30,315 nucleotides of DNA, taken from assembly GCA_045660225.1 (NCBI GenBank), contig JAZRDK010000099.1, positions 1 through 30,315 of the forward strand, written 5' to 3'. The notes beneath the pieces are model-generated. The model did not search any database. It worked only from the letters and a program-made list of their open reading frames with translations, and was not told where the DNA came from. Numbering within the stretch: position 1 is the stretch's first letter; each line of letters starts with the position of its first letter. This stretch comes from Scatosoma sp045660225 (GTDB lineage Bacteria > Bacillota > Clostridia > Christensenellales > Borkfalkiaceae). Made by a program: the position numbers and the translations under genes. Below, piece by piece: positions 16,518-24,591 of this stretch.

Positions 16518-18495
16518 GGCGCGTACCGTCCAAAACGTCCTTTTCAGGCACGATTAAGCTCATTGCGCCCGTTTCGTCTTCCGCCGCCAAAATCATACCT
16601 TCGGACAAGATTCCGCAAACCTTTCTCGGCGCAAGGTTGGTGACGAACACCACCTTTTTGCCCACCATTTCTTCGGGTTTATAATGCTTGGCAATCCCCG
16701 ACACGACGGTGCGCGTTTCCTTGCCGAATTTTACCGTTTCTTTTAAGAGTTTCGACGACTTAGGTACGGGTTCGCAAGCGATAATTTCGCCCACTTTCAG
16801 TTCAACTTTCATAAAATCGTCAAAGGCGATTTCGGGCGTTTTTTCCGTTTCCGCAGGCTCTTCCACGGGCGTTGCCGTCGTTTCGCCGTTGGCTTTTGCC
16901 TGTTCTTTTGCGTATTCTTCCGCTTGCTTTGCGCGGATTTGTTCAATGGCAGGCGCAAGCGTTTTGAAATCAAGCCTTGCAAACATAGGAGCTGTGGCAC
17001 TTACCGTTACGCTGTCGCGCAAACCGAATTTCGCGCAGTCTTCCAAACTTCTCGTTTCGCCACCGTACGTCGCGAAGATTTTCACGCTGGTTTCAGGCAT
17101 AAAGCTGTCCAACAGCGACGCGCCGATTTGCACGGCTTCCGCCAAGTTGTACAACACGTCGTTTAAGCGTTCCTTCTTCGTTTCGTCCTTAGCAAGCGCC
17201 CAAGGCATCGTTTCGTCGATGTATTTGTTTGCGCGTCTAAACAACGCGAAAATTTCGGAAATTGCGTCCGCAATACGCAGTTCGTCCGCCTTTGCCACCA
17301 CTTTTTTCACCGTTTCCGTGACTGTTGCTTTGAACTCTGCGTCAGGCTCTTCTTCCTTCGTCGATTTCACAACCGTACCGCCGAAATATTTGTCAATCAT
17401 CGCAACCGTACGGCTGACGAGATTGCCAAGCACGTTGGCAAGTTCGGTGTTAAAGCGTTCGGCAACAAGCTCCCACGTGATTTGACCGTCGTTGTCAAAC
17501 GGCATTTCGTGGAGCACGAAATAACGCACCGCGTCTACGCCGAACAGTCTTGCAAGATCGTCCGCGTAAATGACGTTGCCTTTCGATTTACTCATCTTCC
17601 CATCGCCTTGCAAAAGCCAGGGATGTCCGAAGATTTGTTTAGGCAACGGTTCGCCCATCGCCATAAGGAAAATCGGCCAGTAAATGGTGTGGAAACGCAA
17701 GATGTCCTTGCCGATAAGATGCAGGTCGGCAGGCCAGTATTTTTTGTAGTTGTCGGCGTGGTTGCCGTCTGCGTCATAGCCGATGCCCGTGATATAGTTC
17801 GTCAACGCGTCCAGCCAAACGTAGACGACGTGACGGGGGTCGAATTCGACGGGCACGCCCCACGTAAAGGAAACGCGCGACACACACAAATCCTGCAACC
17901 CCTTCAAAAGGAAATTGTTCATCATTTCGTTTTTACGCGAAACGGGTTGGATAAATTCGGGGTGCGTGTTGATGTGTTCAATCAACCTGTCCGCGTATTT
18001 GCCCATCTTGAAGAAATACGCCTCTTCCTTCGCAGGTTTTACGTCCCTGCCACAGTCGGGGCATTTGCCGTCCTTCAACTGGCTTTCCGTCCAAAACGAT
18101 TCGCAAGGCGTACAGTACATACCTTCGTAATAACCTTTGTAAATGTCGCCTTGGTCGTAGAACTTTTTGAAAATTTTAGACACCTGCTTGACGTGGTTTT
18201 CGTCCGTGGTACGCATAAACTTGTCGTACGACGTGCCCACCAAGTCCCAAATACTCTTAATTTCGTCCGCAACGCCGTCCACGAAATTTTGGGGCGATAC
18301 CCCTGCAAGTTCCGCTTTTTCCTGGATTTTTTGTCCGTGCTCGTCCGTACCCGCGTGGAAGAATACGTCAAAGCCCTGCTTGCGCTTAAACCGCGCAATG
18401 GCGTCCGCCAAAATCGCTTCGTAGGTGTTCCCGATATGCGGTTTTCCCGACGTGTAAGCAATCGCCGTCGTGATGTAATAAGGTTTTTTTGCCAT
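16510..18495 (-). CDS. metG: methionyl-tRNA synthetase
   Basis: MetG charges initiator and elongator tRNA-Met. The 661-residue product shows the class I signature PHIGN (19-23), GTDEHGQKI, a zinc knuckle with CTPC and CPDC, the KMSKSKGNV loop near residue 300, the anticodon-binding helical domain, and a C-terminal EMAP/Trbp111-like tRNA-binding domain (VELKVGEI, about 560-661). These parts are joined by a Glu/Thr/Pro-rich linker. This is the long bacterial form with a fused dimerisation domain. The ATG at 18495 follows AAAAGGAGTCGGGTT. It is first in the five-gene operon, under the promoter at 18527-18555, and is divergent from spmA. Confidence 0.98.
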   Translation of the reverse strand: MAKKPYYITTAIAYTSGKPHIGNTYEAILADAIARFKRKQGFDVFFHAGTDEHGQKIQEKAELAGVSPQNFVDGVADEIKSIWDLVGTSYDKFMRTTDENHVKQVSKIFKKFYDQGDIYKGYYEGMYCTPCESFWTESQLKDGKCPDCGRDVKPAKEEAYFFKMGKYADRLIEHINTHPEFIQPVSRKNEMMNNFLLKGLQDLCVSRVSFTWGVPVEFDPRHVVYVWLDALTNYITGIGYDADGNHADNYKKYWPADLHLIGKDILRFHTIYWPIFLMAMGEPLPKQIFGHPWLLQGDGKMSKSKGNVIYADDLARLFGVDAVRYFVLHEMPFDNDGQITWELVAERFNTELANVLGNLVSRTVAMIDKYFGGTVVKSTKEEEPDAEFKATVTETVKKVVAKADELRIADAISEIFALFRRANKYIDETMPWALAKDETKKERLNDVLYNLAEAVQIGASLLDSFMPETSVKIFATYGGETRSLEDCAKFGLRDSVTVSATAPMFARLDFKTLAPAIEQIRAKQAEEYAKEQAKANGETTATPVEEPAETEKTPEIAFDDFMKVELKVGEIIACEPVPKSSKLLKETVKFGKETRTVVSGIAKHYKPEEMVGKKVVFVTNLAPRKVCGILSEGMILAAEDETGAMSLIVPEKDVLDGTRLG

Positions 18496-18526
18496 AACCC
18501 GACTCCTTTTTCTCTCTTTCCCCCTT

Positions 18527-18555
18527 ATTATAATACTTTTTTATAAAAAAGTAAA
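18527..18555 (-). promoter_or_regulatory. promoter of the metG-tatD-rSAM-lipoprotein-rsmA operon
   Basis: On the minus strand TTTACT (18550-18555) and a perfect TATAAT (18527-18532) are 17 bases apart, about 32 bases before the metG ATG. The spacer contains an A/T palindrome, ACTTTTTTATAAAAAAGT (18535-18552). No T-box leader fits in the short untranslated region. Confidence 0.8.
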
Positions 18556-18630
18556 CCGTTTTTCGCTTTTCCGCGTCGCCTTTTTCTCGCCTTCGTCCTT
18601 TTCCGTATCATTTTCGCATATAGTAGACGT

Positions 18631-19248
18631 ATGAACGTCTTATTTTTTTTCGTTTTTACAACCACCGCGTTGTTTTTTCTTTGCACAAACCCCGACAAAC
18701 TTCTTGCCGTAATGCTCGACGGCGCGTCTACAGCCGCTACACTCTCCCTTTCTCTCGTTTCGACGTACGCCGTTTGGATGGGGCTTATACGGCTTTGGGA
18801 AGACAGCGGTGTTTCGCAGGCGATTGCCCGGCTTGTAAAACCCGTCGCAAAACGGCTTTTGAAAACGGACGACGAAGAAACGCTGTCCGTCGTGTCCATG
18901 AACCTATCCGTCAACCTTTTGGGCATTTCAGGCGCGGCGACACCGTACGGGATTCGCGGAGCACGGCTTTTAGACAAGTCTACACACGCGGAGTTTTCTT
19001 CCGCCGTCTTCTTCGTCTTAAACGCGACGTCATTGCAGGTTTTACCCACGTCCATCGTCGCCGTACGCACCGCGCTAAAAAGCACCGCCCCCTACGACGT
19101 CATTTTACCCACGCTGATTACGACCACGTTTTCCACCGTTTTGGGCGTAAGCTTGGTTTTCCTTCTTTTGCGTCCTAAAAAAGCGTCGAAAACTGACCCG
19201 TTTTTCGCAAAAACGATAAAAATGAAGGGGGCAGGTACGAGTTTATGA
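18631..19248 (+). CDS. spmA: spore maturation protein A (nucleoside recognition/gate domain)
   Basis: SpmA is a membrane protein needed, with SpmB, for full spore-core dehydration in Bacillus; its transport substrate is unknown. The 205-residue product is hydrophobic with several membrane segments. It has the conserved WMGLIRLWEDSG, the NLLGISGAATPYG motif of the gate domain, and NATSLQVLPTSIVAVR. Alignment of the N-terminus with known SpmA supports the ATG at 18631, although no ribosome site is visible before it. A CATATAGTA motif 6 bases upstream resembles a sporulation sigma -10, which would make the message nearly leaderless. It overlaps spmB by 4 bases. Confidence 0.94.
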   Translation: MNVLFFFVFTTTALFFLCTNPDKLLAVMLDGASTAATLSLSLVSTYAVWMGLIRLWEDSGVSQAIARLVKPVAKRLLKTDDEETLSVVSMNLSVNLLGISGAATPYGIRGARLLDKSTHAEFSSAVFFVLNATSLQVLPTSIVAVRTALKSTAPYDVILPTLITTTFSTVLGVSLVFLLLRPKKASKTDPFFAKTIKMKGAGTSL

Positions 19249-19757
19249 AAATTTTCGCCCTAATCATCCCCTTGATTTTTCTTGCAAGTTTCCTTTTCGC
19301 TTTCATTAAAAAAGTGCGCGTGTACGAAAGTTTTACCGAAGGCGTCAAAGGCGCAGTCCCCTTGGTTTTGTCCATTTTTCCTTATCTCGTCAGCATAATT
19401 CTTTTGACAAAACTTTTAGACGCAAGCGGTTTCAGCGCGCACATCGCCGACTTCGTTCGCCCCGTCTTTTCGTTGTTTGGCGTACCGGAAGAATTAGCGC
19501 CACTCATTTTCATCAAGCCGATGTCCGGTAGCGGTGCGCTTGCCGTCCTTTCTGATATTTTAGGGGATTTTGGCGTAGACAGTTTCATCGGGCGTTGCGC
19601 CTGCGTCGTCTACGGCTCGTCGGAAACGATTTTTTACATCGGCGCGGTATACTTTGCGGGAATCCCACGCAAAACCTTTTCTTCCGCCGTTGCCATCGCC
19701 CTTTTTTCCTATCTTCTCTCCATCGTACTTGCCTGCTTTTTGTGTCGTGTTATGTAA
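19245..19757 (+). CDS. spmB: spore maturation protein B (nucleoside recognition/gate domain)
   Basis: SpmB is the partner of SpmA in the developing spore membrane. The 170-residue product has four or five hydrophobic segments, EGVKGAVPLVLSIFPYLV, the IKPMSGSGALAVLSDI motif and VVYGSSETIFYI, all typical of SpmB. The start overlaps the spmA stop (ATGA), and AAGGGGGCAGG lies a little upstream. The terminator at 19765 closes the two-gene operon. The pair implies an endospore-forming ancestry, though it alone does not prove sporulation today. Confidence 0.95.
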   Translation: MKIFALIIPLIFLASFLFAFIKKVRVYESFTEGVKGAVPLVLSIFPYLVSIILLTKLLDASGFSAHIADFVRPVFSLFGVPEELAPLIFIKPMSGSGALAVLSDILGDFGVDSFIGRCACVVYGSSETIFYIGAVYFAGIPRKTFSSAVAIALFSYLLSIVLACFLCRVM

Positions 19758-19764
19758 GGATTTC

Positions 19765-19799
19765 AAAAAATGTTAATTTGTGAAAAATTAACATTTTTT
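19765..19799 (+). terminator. terminator of spmA-spmB
   Basis: A 15-base inverted repeat, AAAAAATGTTAATTT and AAATTAACATTTTTT with a five-base loop, lies 7 bases after the spmB stop. The stem is AT-rich but long and ends in six T. Confidence 0.75.
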
Positions 19800-19848
19800 G
19801 CTTGTACAGACTAGATTTGGGGGCAAAAAAAATTCCTTGAAATTTTCC

Positions 19849-19877
19849 TTTACTTTTTTCATTTTGAGTGCTAAAAT
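19849..19877 (+). promoter_or_regulatory. promoter of the candidate small RNA
   Basis: TTTACT (19849-19854) and TAAAAT (19872-19877) are 17 bases apart on the plus strand. No reading frame with a ribosome site follows before the terminator at 19951, so the promoter would make a non-coding transcript starting near 19885. Confidence 0.6.
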
Positions 19878-19884
19878 ATACTTG

Positions 19885-19994
19885 TAAATCGGTTGGACAC
19901 AAGCGATTACGCATAATAACGCTCATCATTTTCCCCCTTATCATATTAGGTAACCGCCCTGGAATTACAAAATCCCAGGGCGGTTATCTTTTTT
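19885..19994 (+). ncRNA. candidate small RNA (about 110 nt), possibly antitoxin-like
   Basis: The unit is defined by the promoter at 19849-19877 and a strong hairpin terminator at 19951-19994, with no plausible coding sequence between. The 5' part reads GGTTGGACACAAGCGATTAC and then pyrimidine-rich CATCATTTTCCCCCTTATC, which could pair with an AAGGGGGAAAATGATG ribosome site and start. The end, GGTAACCGCCC...GGGCGGTTATC, resembles the shared terminators I remember from type I toxin-antitoxin loci of holin-like toxins in Bacillota. On the opposite strand the stem spells KKDNRP in a 24-codon frame (19965-20039) that lacks the hydrophobic toxin part. The RNA is inference, and the family even more so. 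Confidence 0.4.
19951..19994 (+). terminator. strong terminator of the candidate small RNA
   Basis: A perfect 12-base-pair stem, TAACCGCCCTGG / CCAGGGCGGTTA, with a 12-base loop is followed by TCTTTTTT. It is one of the most GC-rich terminator stems in the window. Only the plus-strand direction has a T run. Confidence 0.9.
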
Positions 19995-20093
19995 ACATTT
20001 TTTAACAAAAATTCGCTTTTCTATTGCAGAATTCATCATTTTCAACCCAGCCCGTCCCCTTCAAGCAGGCGCACGCAAAGGGGCGAAAAAACC

Positions 20094-20129
20094 AAAAAGA
20101 CCAACGATCGCCTTCGTTGGTCTTTTTTT
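20094..20129 (-). terminator. terminator of the ilv/leu/ilvA-ridA operon
   Basis: Stem GACCAACGA / TCGTTGGTC with a six-base loop, flanked by five A on the left and seven T on the right. It begins 18 bases after the ridA stop codon on the minus strand. The flanking A and T runs would let it work in both directions. Confidence 0.88.
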
Positions 20130-20146
20130 AATTCGTGTACCTTTGC

Positions 20147-20527
20147 TTATTTGGTTGCAATCACTTCTACTTCTACAAGCACGTTTTTAGGCAACGTTTT
20201 TACTGCGACGCAACTTCTTGCAGGCTTGGTGGTGAAATATTCCGCATACACCGCGTTAAACGCCACAAAATCGTTCATATCCGCCAAGAAACAGGTCGTC
20301 TTTACCGCTTTTTCAAACGAACTTCCCGCAGCTTCTAACACCGCGCCAAGGTTTTTCATAACTTGCTGTGCCTGCGCTTCAATCGTCGTCGCTTCGACGT
20401 TTCCGCTTGCAGGATTGATGGGGATTTGCCCCGACGTAAACACCATATCTCCACAGATGATTGCCTGCGAATACGGACCGATTGCCGAAGGCGCTTTATC
20501 CGTTGCTACTTTCAAAAGTTCTGCCAT
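20147..20527 (-). CDS. ridA: RidA family enamine/imine deaminase
   Basis: RidA hydrolyses the reactive 2-aminoacrylate and 2-aminocrotonate released by PLP-dependent threonine/serine dehydratases, protecting other PLP enzymes. The 126-residue length is normal. Visible are IGPYSQA (16-22), FTSGQIP, the catalytic arginine in PARSCVAV (Arg104), and a glutamate in LVEVEVIA (Glu119). AAAGGAGCAAAGAAA precedes the ATG. It lies 21 bases downstream of ilvA, so the enzyme that makes the toxic intermediate and the one that removes it are co-transcribed. It is the last gene before the operon terminator. Confidence 0.97.
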   Translation of the reverse strand: MAELLKVATDKAPSAIGPYSQAIICGDMVFTSGQIPINPASGNVEATTIEAQAQQVMKNLGAVLEAAGSSFEKAVKTTCFLADMNDFVAFNAVYAEYFTTKPARSCVAVKTLPKNVLVEVEVIATK

Positions 20528-20548
20528 TTTCTTTGCTCCTTTATTCGT

Positions 20549-21742
20549 TTATATCAGCTTAAAGCCATAATCCGTCAACGCTTTTTTAATGTCGCTAATG
20601 TGCTGATGGTTTCGCGTTTCCAACACGATACGAAGATAGCACCCGTTTACGTCCGAGCCTTCGTTTGCACGCTCGTGATGGACGGACGTTACGTTACCGC
20701 CCATGTCCGCGATAATGCGCGAAACGTTTTTCAACTGACCGGGTTTGTCCATAAGCTCAATCATAAGCTGACAATTTCTACCCGACATCAACAAACCGCG
20801 CTTAATTACGCGCGAAAGAATCGTCACGTCAATGTTACCGCCCGACAAAAGGCACACTGCTTTTTTACCTTTCAAATCAATTTTGCCAAACATCGTCGCC
20901 GCAACCGCAACCGCGCCTGCGCCTTCCGTAACCAGCTTATGCTGTTCCATAAGCGCCAAAATCGCCGCCGAAATTTCGTCGTCGGAAACGGTTACGATTT
21001 CGTCTACGTATTTATTGCACAGCTCGTAGGTAAGCGTACCGGGCGTCTTTACAGCGATACCGTCCGCAATCGTCGACACCGCGCTCAACGTTTCAATTGC
21101 GCCGTGTTCTATCGAATTTTTCATCGAAGGCGCGCCCTTAGCCTCTACGCCGTACACCTTAATTCTCGGATTCAGCGTCTTCAAGACGTACGCCATACCC
21201 GCAATCAAGCCACCGCCACCGACGGGGATGACAACCGCGTCCATATCGGGGACTTGGTCAAGGATTTCCAGCGCAATCGTGCCCTGCCCTGCAATCACTT
21301 GTTCATCGTTGAAAGGATGGATAAAGGTATATCCCTTTTCGTCGCGCAGTTGCAACGCTTTATTGTACGCGTCGTCGTACACGCCTTCCACAAGGCAAAC
21401 TTCCGCGCCGTAGCTTTTCGTCGCTTCGACTTTAGAAATGGGTGCGCCGTCGGGCAGACAAATTACCGCCTTAATACCGTTCTTTTGCGCCGCCAACGCT
21501 ACGCCCTGCGCGTGGTTGCCTGCTGAACAAGCAATGACGCCTCTCGCCTTTTCTTCGTCGGAAAGACGCGTCATTTTATAGTACGCGCCACGCACCTTGA
21601 ACGAGCCCGTGATTTGTAAGTTTTCCGTTTTTAAGTACAGCTCGACGTCTTTGCAAAGTTTGGGCGCGTAAAGAACGTCCGTTTTTCTTGCAACGCCTTT
21701 TAACGCGTTGCTTGCGCTGTATACGCTGTCAATCGTAAGCAT
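20549..21742 (-). CDS. ilvA: threonine ammonia-lyase (threonine dehydratase)
   Basis: IlvA converts threonine to 2-oxobutyrate and ammonia, the entry step to isoleucine. The 397-residue product has the PLP lysine in GSFKVRGAYY (Lys49), SAGNHAQGVA, the phosphate-binding VGGGGLIAG loop, and one C-terminal ACT-type regulatory domain (about 325-397, LMIELMDKPGQLKNVS). This is the roughly 400-residue single-ACT form, which includes both biosynthetic and catabolic enzymes. Its place with ilvNCD and leuCDB argues for a biosynthetic role here. AAAAAGGAAGAAAATT precedes the ATG. Confidence 0.95.
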   Translation of the reverse strand: MLTIDSVYSASNALKGVARKTDVLYAPKLCKDVELYLKTENLQITGSFKVRGAYYKMTRLSDEEKARGVIACSAGNHAQGVALAAQKNGIKAVICLPDGAPISKVEATKSYGAEVCLVEGVYDDAYNKALQLRDEKGYTFIHPFNDEQVIAGQGTIALEILDQVPDMDAVVIPVGGGGLIAGMAYVLKTLNPRIKVYGVEAKGAPSMKNSIEHGAIETLSAVSTIADGIAVKTPGTLTYELCNKYVDEIVTVSDDEISAAILALMEQHKLVTEGAGAVAVAATMFGKIDLKGKKAVCLLSGGNIDVTILSRVIKRGLLMSGRNCQLMIELMDKPGQLKNVSRIIADMGGNVTSVHHERANEGSDVNGCYLRIVLETRNHQHISDIKKALTDYGFKLI

Positions 21743-21779
21743 AATTTTCTTCCTTTTTAGAAATGGTTTTAAGATGCTT

Positions 21780-22262
21780 TTATCTTTGTTTTAATTCTTC
21801 CGTCGTTTTGAAATTTGCGTCTACAAACGAAAGGAAACCGCTTGCGTTCCACTTCGAAACCATATCGGAAACAATTTTGTCCATTTGGTCACGCTTTTTG
21901 CATACGATTCGACCCATCGTAACCAACGTTTCGTTGGGGCGGTACAGGATGCTGAGCGTTGGAAATCTTTCGTCAATCATCTTTTGCAAAGCCCTTGCGG
22001 CAGAATTGTTGCCACCTAAGATAAGGTTGCTAAATTTGACTTCCATCATCAATCGTTGCGTCGCTTTATCAAAATAAAATTCGCAAGCGATATCCCATTT
22101 GTTATAACGGGTGGTCATCGTCGTATAGCAAATCGACTTACCGTTCAAAGATTTCCCAAATTTCCAAGTGGTGCCAAAGCCGTACACGTTTTTATTTACA
22201 GCTTGGAAAATGAAATAATCATACACTTCTTTACATTTTAATTTTTTTCTAAAAAACCACAT
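21780..22262 (-). CDS. hypothetical protein (160 aa)
   Basis: I do not recognise this gene. It has a good ribosome site (GAGGAAAGCAT before ATG), no signal peptide and no membrane segment, and reads as a soluble alpha/beta protein rich in aromatic residues. Notable stretches are NVYGFGTTWKFGKSLNGK, FYFDKATQRLMMEVKFSN and RALQKMIDERFPTLSILY. The pattern of paired strands followed by a long helix is loosely reminiscent of small YbjN-like or chaperone-like folds, but this is weak. It lies 36 bases after the DUF815 ATPase gene and 37 before ilvA, in the same direction, so it is probably co-transcribed with both. Confidence 0.75.
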   Translation of the reverse strand: MWFFRKKLKCKEVYDYFIFQAVNKNVYGFGTTWKFGKSLNGKSICYTTMTTRYNKWDIACEFYFDKATQRLMMEVKFSNLILGGNNSAARALQKMIDERFPTLSILYRPNETLVTMGRIVCKKRDQMDKIVSDMVSKWNASGFLSFVDANFKTTEELKQR

Positions 22263-22298
22263 ATGCTTTCCTCTTTTATTTTTTAGTCTTTCAACCTA

Positions 22299-23480
22299 TT
22301 ATAACAAACTGTCGACAAACTGTTCGGCGCAACGCGCGGAACGGCTACCTTTTCTAAGCGCGAAGGCTTCCGCTTTCACGTCTAATTCCTTTTCGTCCAT
22401 CGTAACGCCGCTACGTTTTGCCAACTCACGAACGATACGAAGGTACAAGTATTTGTCCGGCTTGGAGAACAGAACGGTAAGACCGAAACGTTCGGACAAG
22501 GACAACGTTTCTTGCATCGTATCGTTTCTGTGCACGTCGTCACCTTCTCTGTCGCCAAAACTTTCCTTGATGATATGACGGCGGTTGCTGGTTGCGTAAA
22601 TGACCGCGTTTTCCGCCGTTACGCTTGCCGAGCCTTCAAGCGCCGCCTTTAACATACTGAAATCGTCGTTGTTTTTGTTAAACGACAAGTCGTCGATAAA
22701 GATGATAAATTTCAAGGGGTTACCGCTGATTTTCGCCATTACGGACGGCAGGCGTTTCAACTGGTCTTTTCTAAGCTCAATCAATCTCACGCCTTCGTCG
22801 AAGAAGGAATTGACCACCGCCTTGACCGTGGACGATTTGCCCGTACCCGCATCCCCGCAAAGGAGCGCGTTTGCACAAGGTCTATTTTCCACGAACGCAC
22901 GCGTGTTTTCCACGATTTGTCCGCGTTGCTGTTCATAGCCGATAAAGTGCGCCATACTGATTTTATCCGCGCTGACAATCGGCTCGATTTCGCCGTCGTC
23001 GGACAAACGGAACATCGGTTTCGACGAGAACACGCCGTAGCCGTATTTAGACAAAGACGCCAATCTTTCTTCGTAAGCGGATACCATGTCCGAGTTCACG
23101 GACGTAAAGTTGGGCAATTCCGTTTCCGCAACGCCCATATCGTCCGCAAAATCTTTGCGCGTCAACGCGCCGAATACGGAAAACAGCGCCAACTCGTTTT
23201 CCGCGGAACGGACGACGTTTTTATCGGGTGTTTTCTTTTGTGCCACCGATTTTACGTACACGTTTTCGTCTTCGGAAACAAGGCGCAAAGTGAGAGCGGT
23301 CAAGTCACCGCCTTCTTCGTACACCGCCTTTACAAAACGCGCGTACGCCTTTCTTTTTTCGTTGTTTTTTTCGGCAAACGCGTAGTCTTCAAACGCCTTG
23401 AATAAGGGCTTTTCCAATACTCTTTGGAAAACCGTGCAAAGACAAAGTCCGCCGTATACCGTTTGTAAATTTCTAGCCAT
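22299..23480 (-). CDS. DUF815 family AAA-type ATPase
   Basis: The C-terminal part (about 165-393) matches DUF815, an uncharacterised AAA+-like ATPase family. It has ISMAHFIGYEQQRGQIVENT, Walker A GDAGTGKSS (209-217), Walker B FIIFIDDLSF (258-267), IYATSNRRHIIKE as sensor 1, and DTMQETLSLSERFGLTVLF. The first 160 residues are the helical N-terminal part common in the longer members. The partner and substrate are unknown. AGGTAGAAC precedes the ATG, 16 bases after the leuB stop. Its place inside an amino-acid operon may simply be co-transcription. Confidence 0.92.
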   Translation of the reverse strand: MARNLQTVYGGLCLCTVFQRVLEKPLFKAFEDYAFAEKNNEKRKAYARFVKAVYEEGGDLTALTLRLVSEDENVYVKSVAQKKTPDKNVVRSAENELALFSVFGALTRKDFADDMGVAETELPNFTSVNSDMVSAYEERLASLSKYGYGVFSSKPMFRLSDDGEIEPIVSADKISMAHFIGYEQQRGQIVENTRAFVENRPCANALLCGDAGTGKSSTVKAVVNSFFDEGVRLIELRKDQLKRLPSVMAKISGNPLKFIIFIDDLSFNKNNDDFSMLKAALEGSASVTAENAVIYATSNRRHIIKESFGDREGDDVHRNDTMQETLSLSERFGLTVLFSKPDKYLYLRIVRELAKRSGVTMDEKELDVKAEAFALRKGSRSARCAEQFVDSLL

Positions 23481-23496
23481 GTTCTACCTGAAACGA

Positions 23497-24573
23497 TTAA
23501 AGATTTTTTATGATTTTGTCCGTCATTTCATCCGTCGAAAGCGCCGGTGCGCCGTGCGCCAAATCCGCCGTACGATAGCCTTGGTTCAACACTTTATCCA
23601 CCGCGTTTACGATGTCGTCCGACGCTTCTTTTTCGTTGAACGCGTACAACAACATCATTGCCGCCGACAAAATCGTGGCGATGGGGTTTGCCTTGTTTTG
23701 ACCTGCAATGTCGGGCGCAGAGCCGTGAATCGGCTCGTACAAGCCCCTGGTGCCTTCGTCCATCGATGCGGACGGGAGCATACCGATAGAGCCCGTAATT
23801 TGCGACGCTTCGTCGGACAAAATATCGCCGAACATATTGCTGGTGGCGATGACGTCGAATTGCGACGGGTTTCTGACAAGTTGCATTGCCGCGTTGTCTA
23901 CCAACATATCGCACGCCTCAACGTCGGGGTATTCCGTCGCGATTTCGTGAACGATTTTTCTCCAAAGACGGGACGTTTCCAAAACGTTCGCTTTGTCGAT
24001 GCTCGTCAATTTTTTACGGCGTTTTCTTGCCGTTTCAAACGCAACGCGGACGATGCGTTCGATTTCCATCCTGCTGTAACTTTCCGTGTCGTACGCCTCT
24101 TCGCCGTACTTGCCTTGACGATAACCACGGTCGCCGAAATAGATACCGCCCGTCAACTCGCGCACAATCATAATATCGAAACCGTTTTCGACGATGTCCT
24201 CGCGAAGGGGGCACTCTCCTTTCAACGCAGGATACAATTTCGCAGGGCGAAGGTTGGTAAAAAGCCCCATCGCAGAGCGAATCCCAAGAAGTGCCTTTTC
24301 AGGGCGAAGGTTGCCAGGGAGCGTATCCCATTTCGGTCCACCTACCGCGCCGAGCAGTACGCTGTCCGATTGCAAGCACCCCTCTACCGTTTCTTTGGGC
24401 AACGGTTCGCCAACGGTGTCGATGGCAATACCGCCGATAAGATAAGGCGTGAAGGTGAAGGAAAGGTTTCTCTTTTTGCCTACCGCCTCCAAAACGCGGA
24501 CTGCAGAAGACACGATTTCAGGGCCGATGCCGTCGCCTTTTAACAATGCTATATTATAATTTTTCATATTCAT
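23497..24573 (-). CDS. leuB: 3-isopropylmalate dehydrogenase
   Basis: LeuB oxidises and decarboxylates 3-isopropylmalate to 2-oxoisocaproate with NAD, the third leucine-specific step. The 358-residue protein has LLKGDGIGPEIV at the N-terminus, AVGGPKWD, the substrate-binding NLRPAKLYP, VRELTGGIYFGDRG, and the metal/cofactor region SNMFGDILSDEASQ with GSAPDIAGQNKANPIA. The ATG follows GGGGGCAGG; a second ATG two codons later is possible. It lies 18 bases after leuD. Confidence 0.97.
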   Translation of the reverse strand: MNMKNYNIALLKGDGIGPEIVSSAVRVLEAVGKKRNLSFTFTPYLIGGIAIDTVGEPLPKETVEGCLQSDSVLLGAVGGPKWDTLPGNLRPEKALLGIRSAMGLFTNLRPAKLYPALKGECPLREDIVENGFDIMIVRELTGGIYFGDRGYRQGKYGEEAYDTESYSRMEIERIVRVAFETARKRRKKLTSIDKANVLETSRLWRKIVHEIATEYPDVEACDMLVDNAAMQLVRNPSQFDVIATSNMFGDILSDEASQITGSIGMLPSASMDEGTRGLYEPIHGSAPDIAGQNKANPIATILSAAMMLLYAFNEKEASDDIVNAVDKVLNQGYRTADLAHGAPALSTDEMTDKIIKNL

Positions 24574-24591
24574 CTCGTACCTGCCCCCGTC

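Larger units (their letters stand above)
19758..20146. other. 389-base intergenic region between spmB and ridA
   Basis: No convincing protein gene is seen. In order it holds the spmB terminator, a plus-strand promoter, a candidate small RNA with its own GC-rich terminator, a CCCCTT...AAGGGG inverted repeat near 20056-20082, and the terminator of the ilv/leu/ridA operon. A minus-strand frame at 19750-19944 has a good ribosome site but runs into the spmB terminator, so I did not call it. Confidence 0.6.

Noticed and set aside
19750..19944. Minus-strand 60-64 residue protein with ribosome site AAGGGGGAAA
   Set aside because: It ends inside the spmB terminator, has no family resemblance, and is antisense to the candidate small RNA; kept only as a possible pairing partner.
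22299..22330. Internal promoter before the 160-residue unknown gene
   Set aside because: A TATAAT is present on the minus strand but the -35 matches only about three of six positions, and the gene gaps fit one operon.
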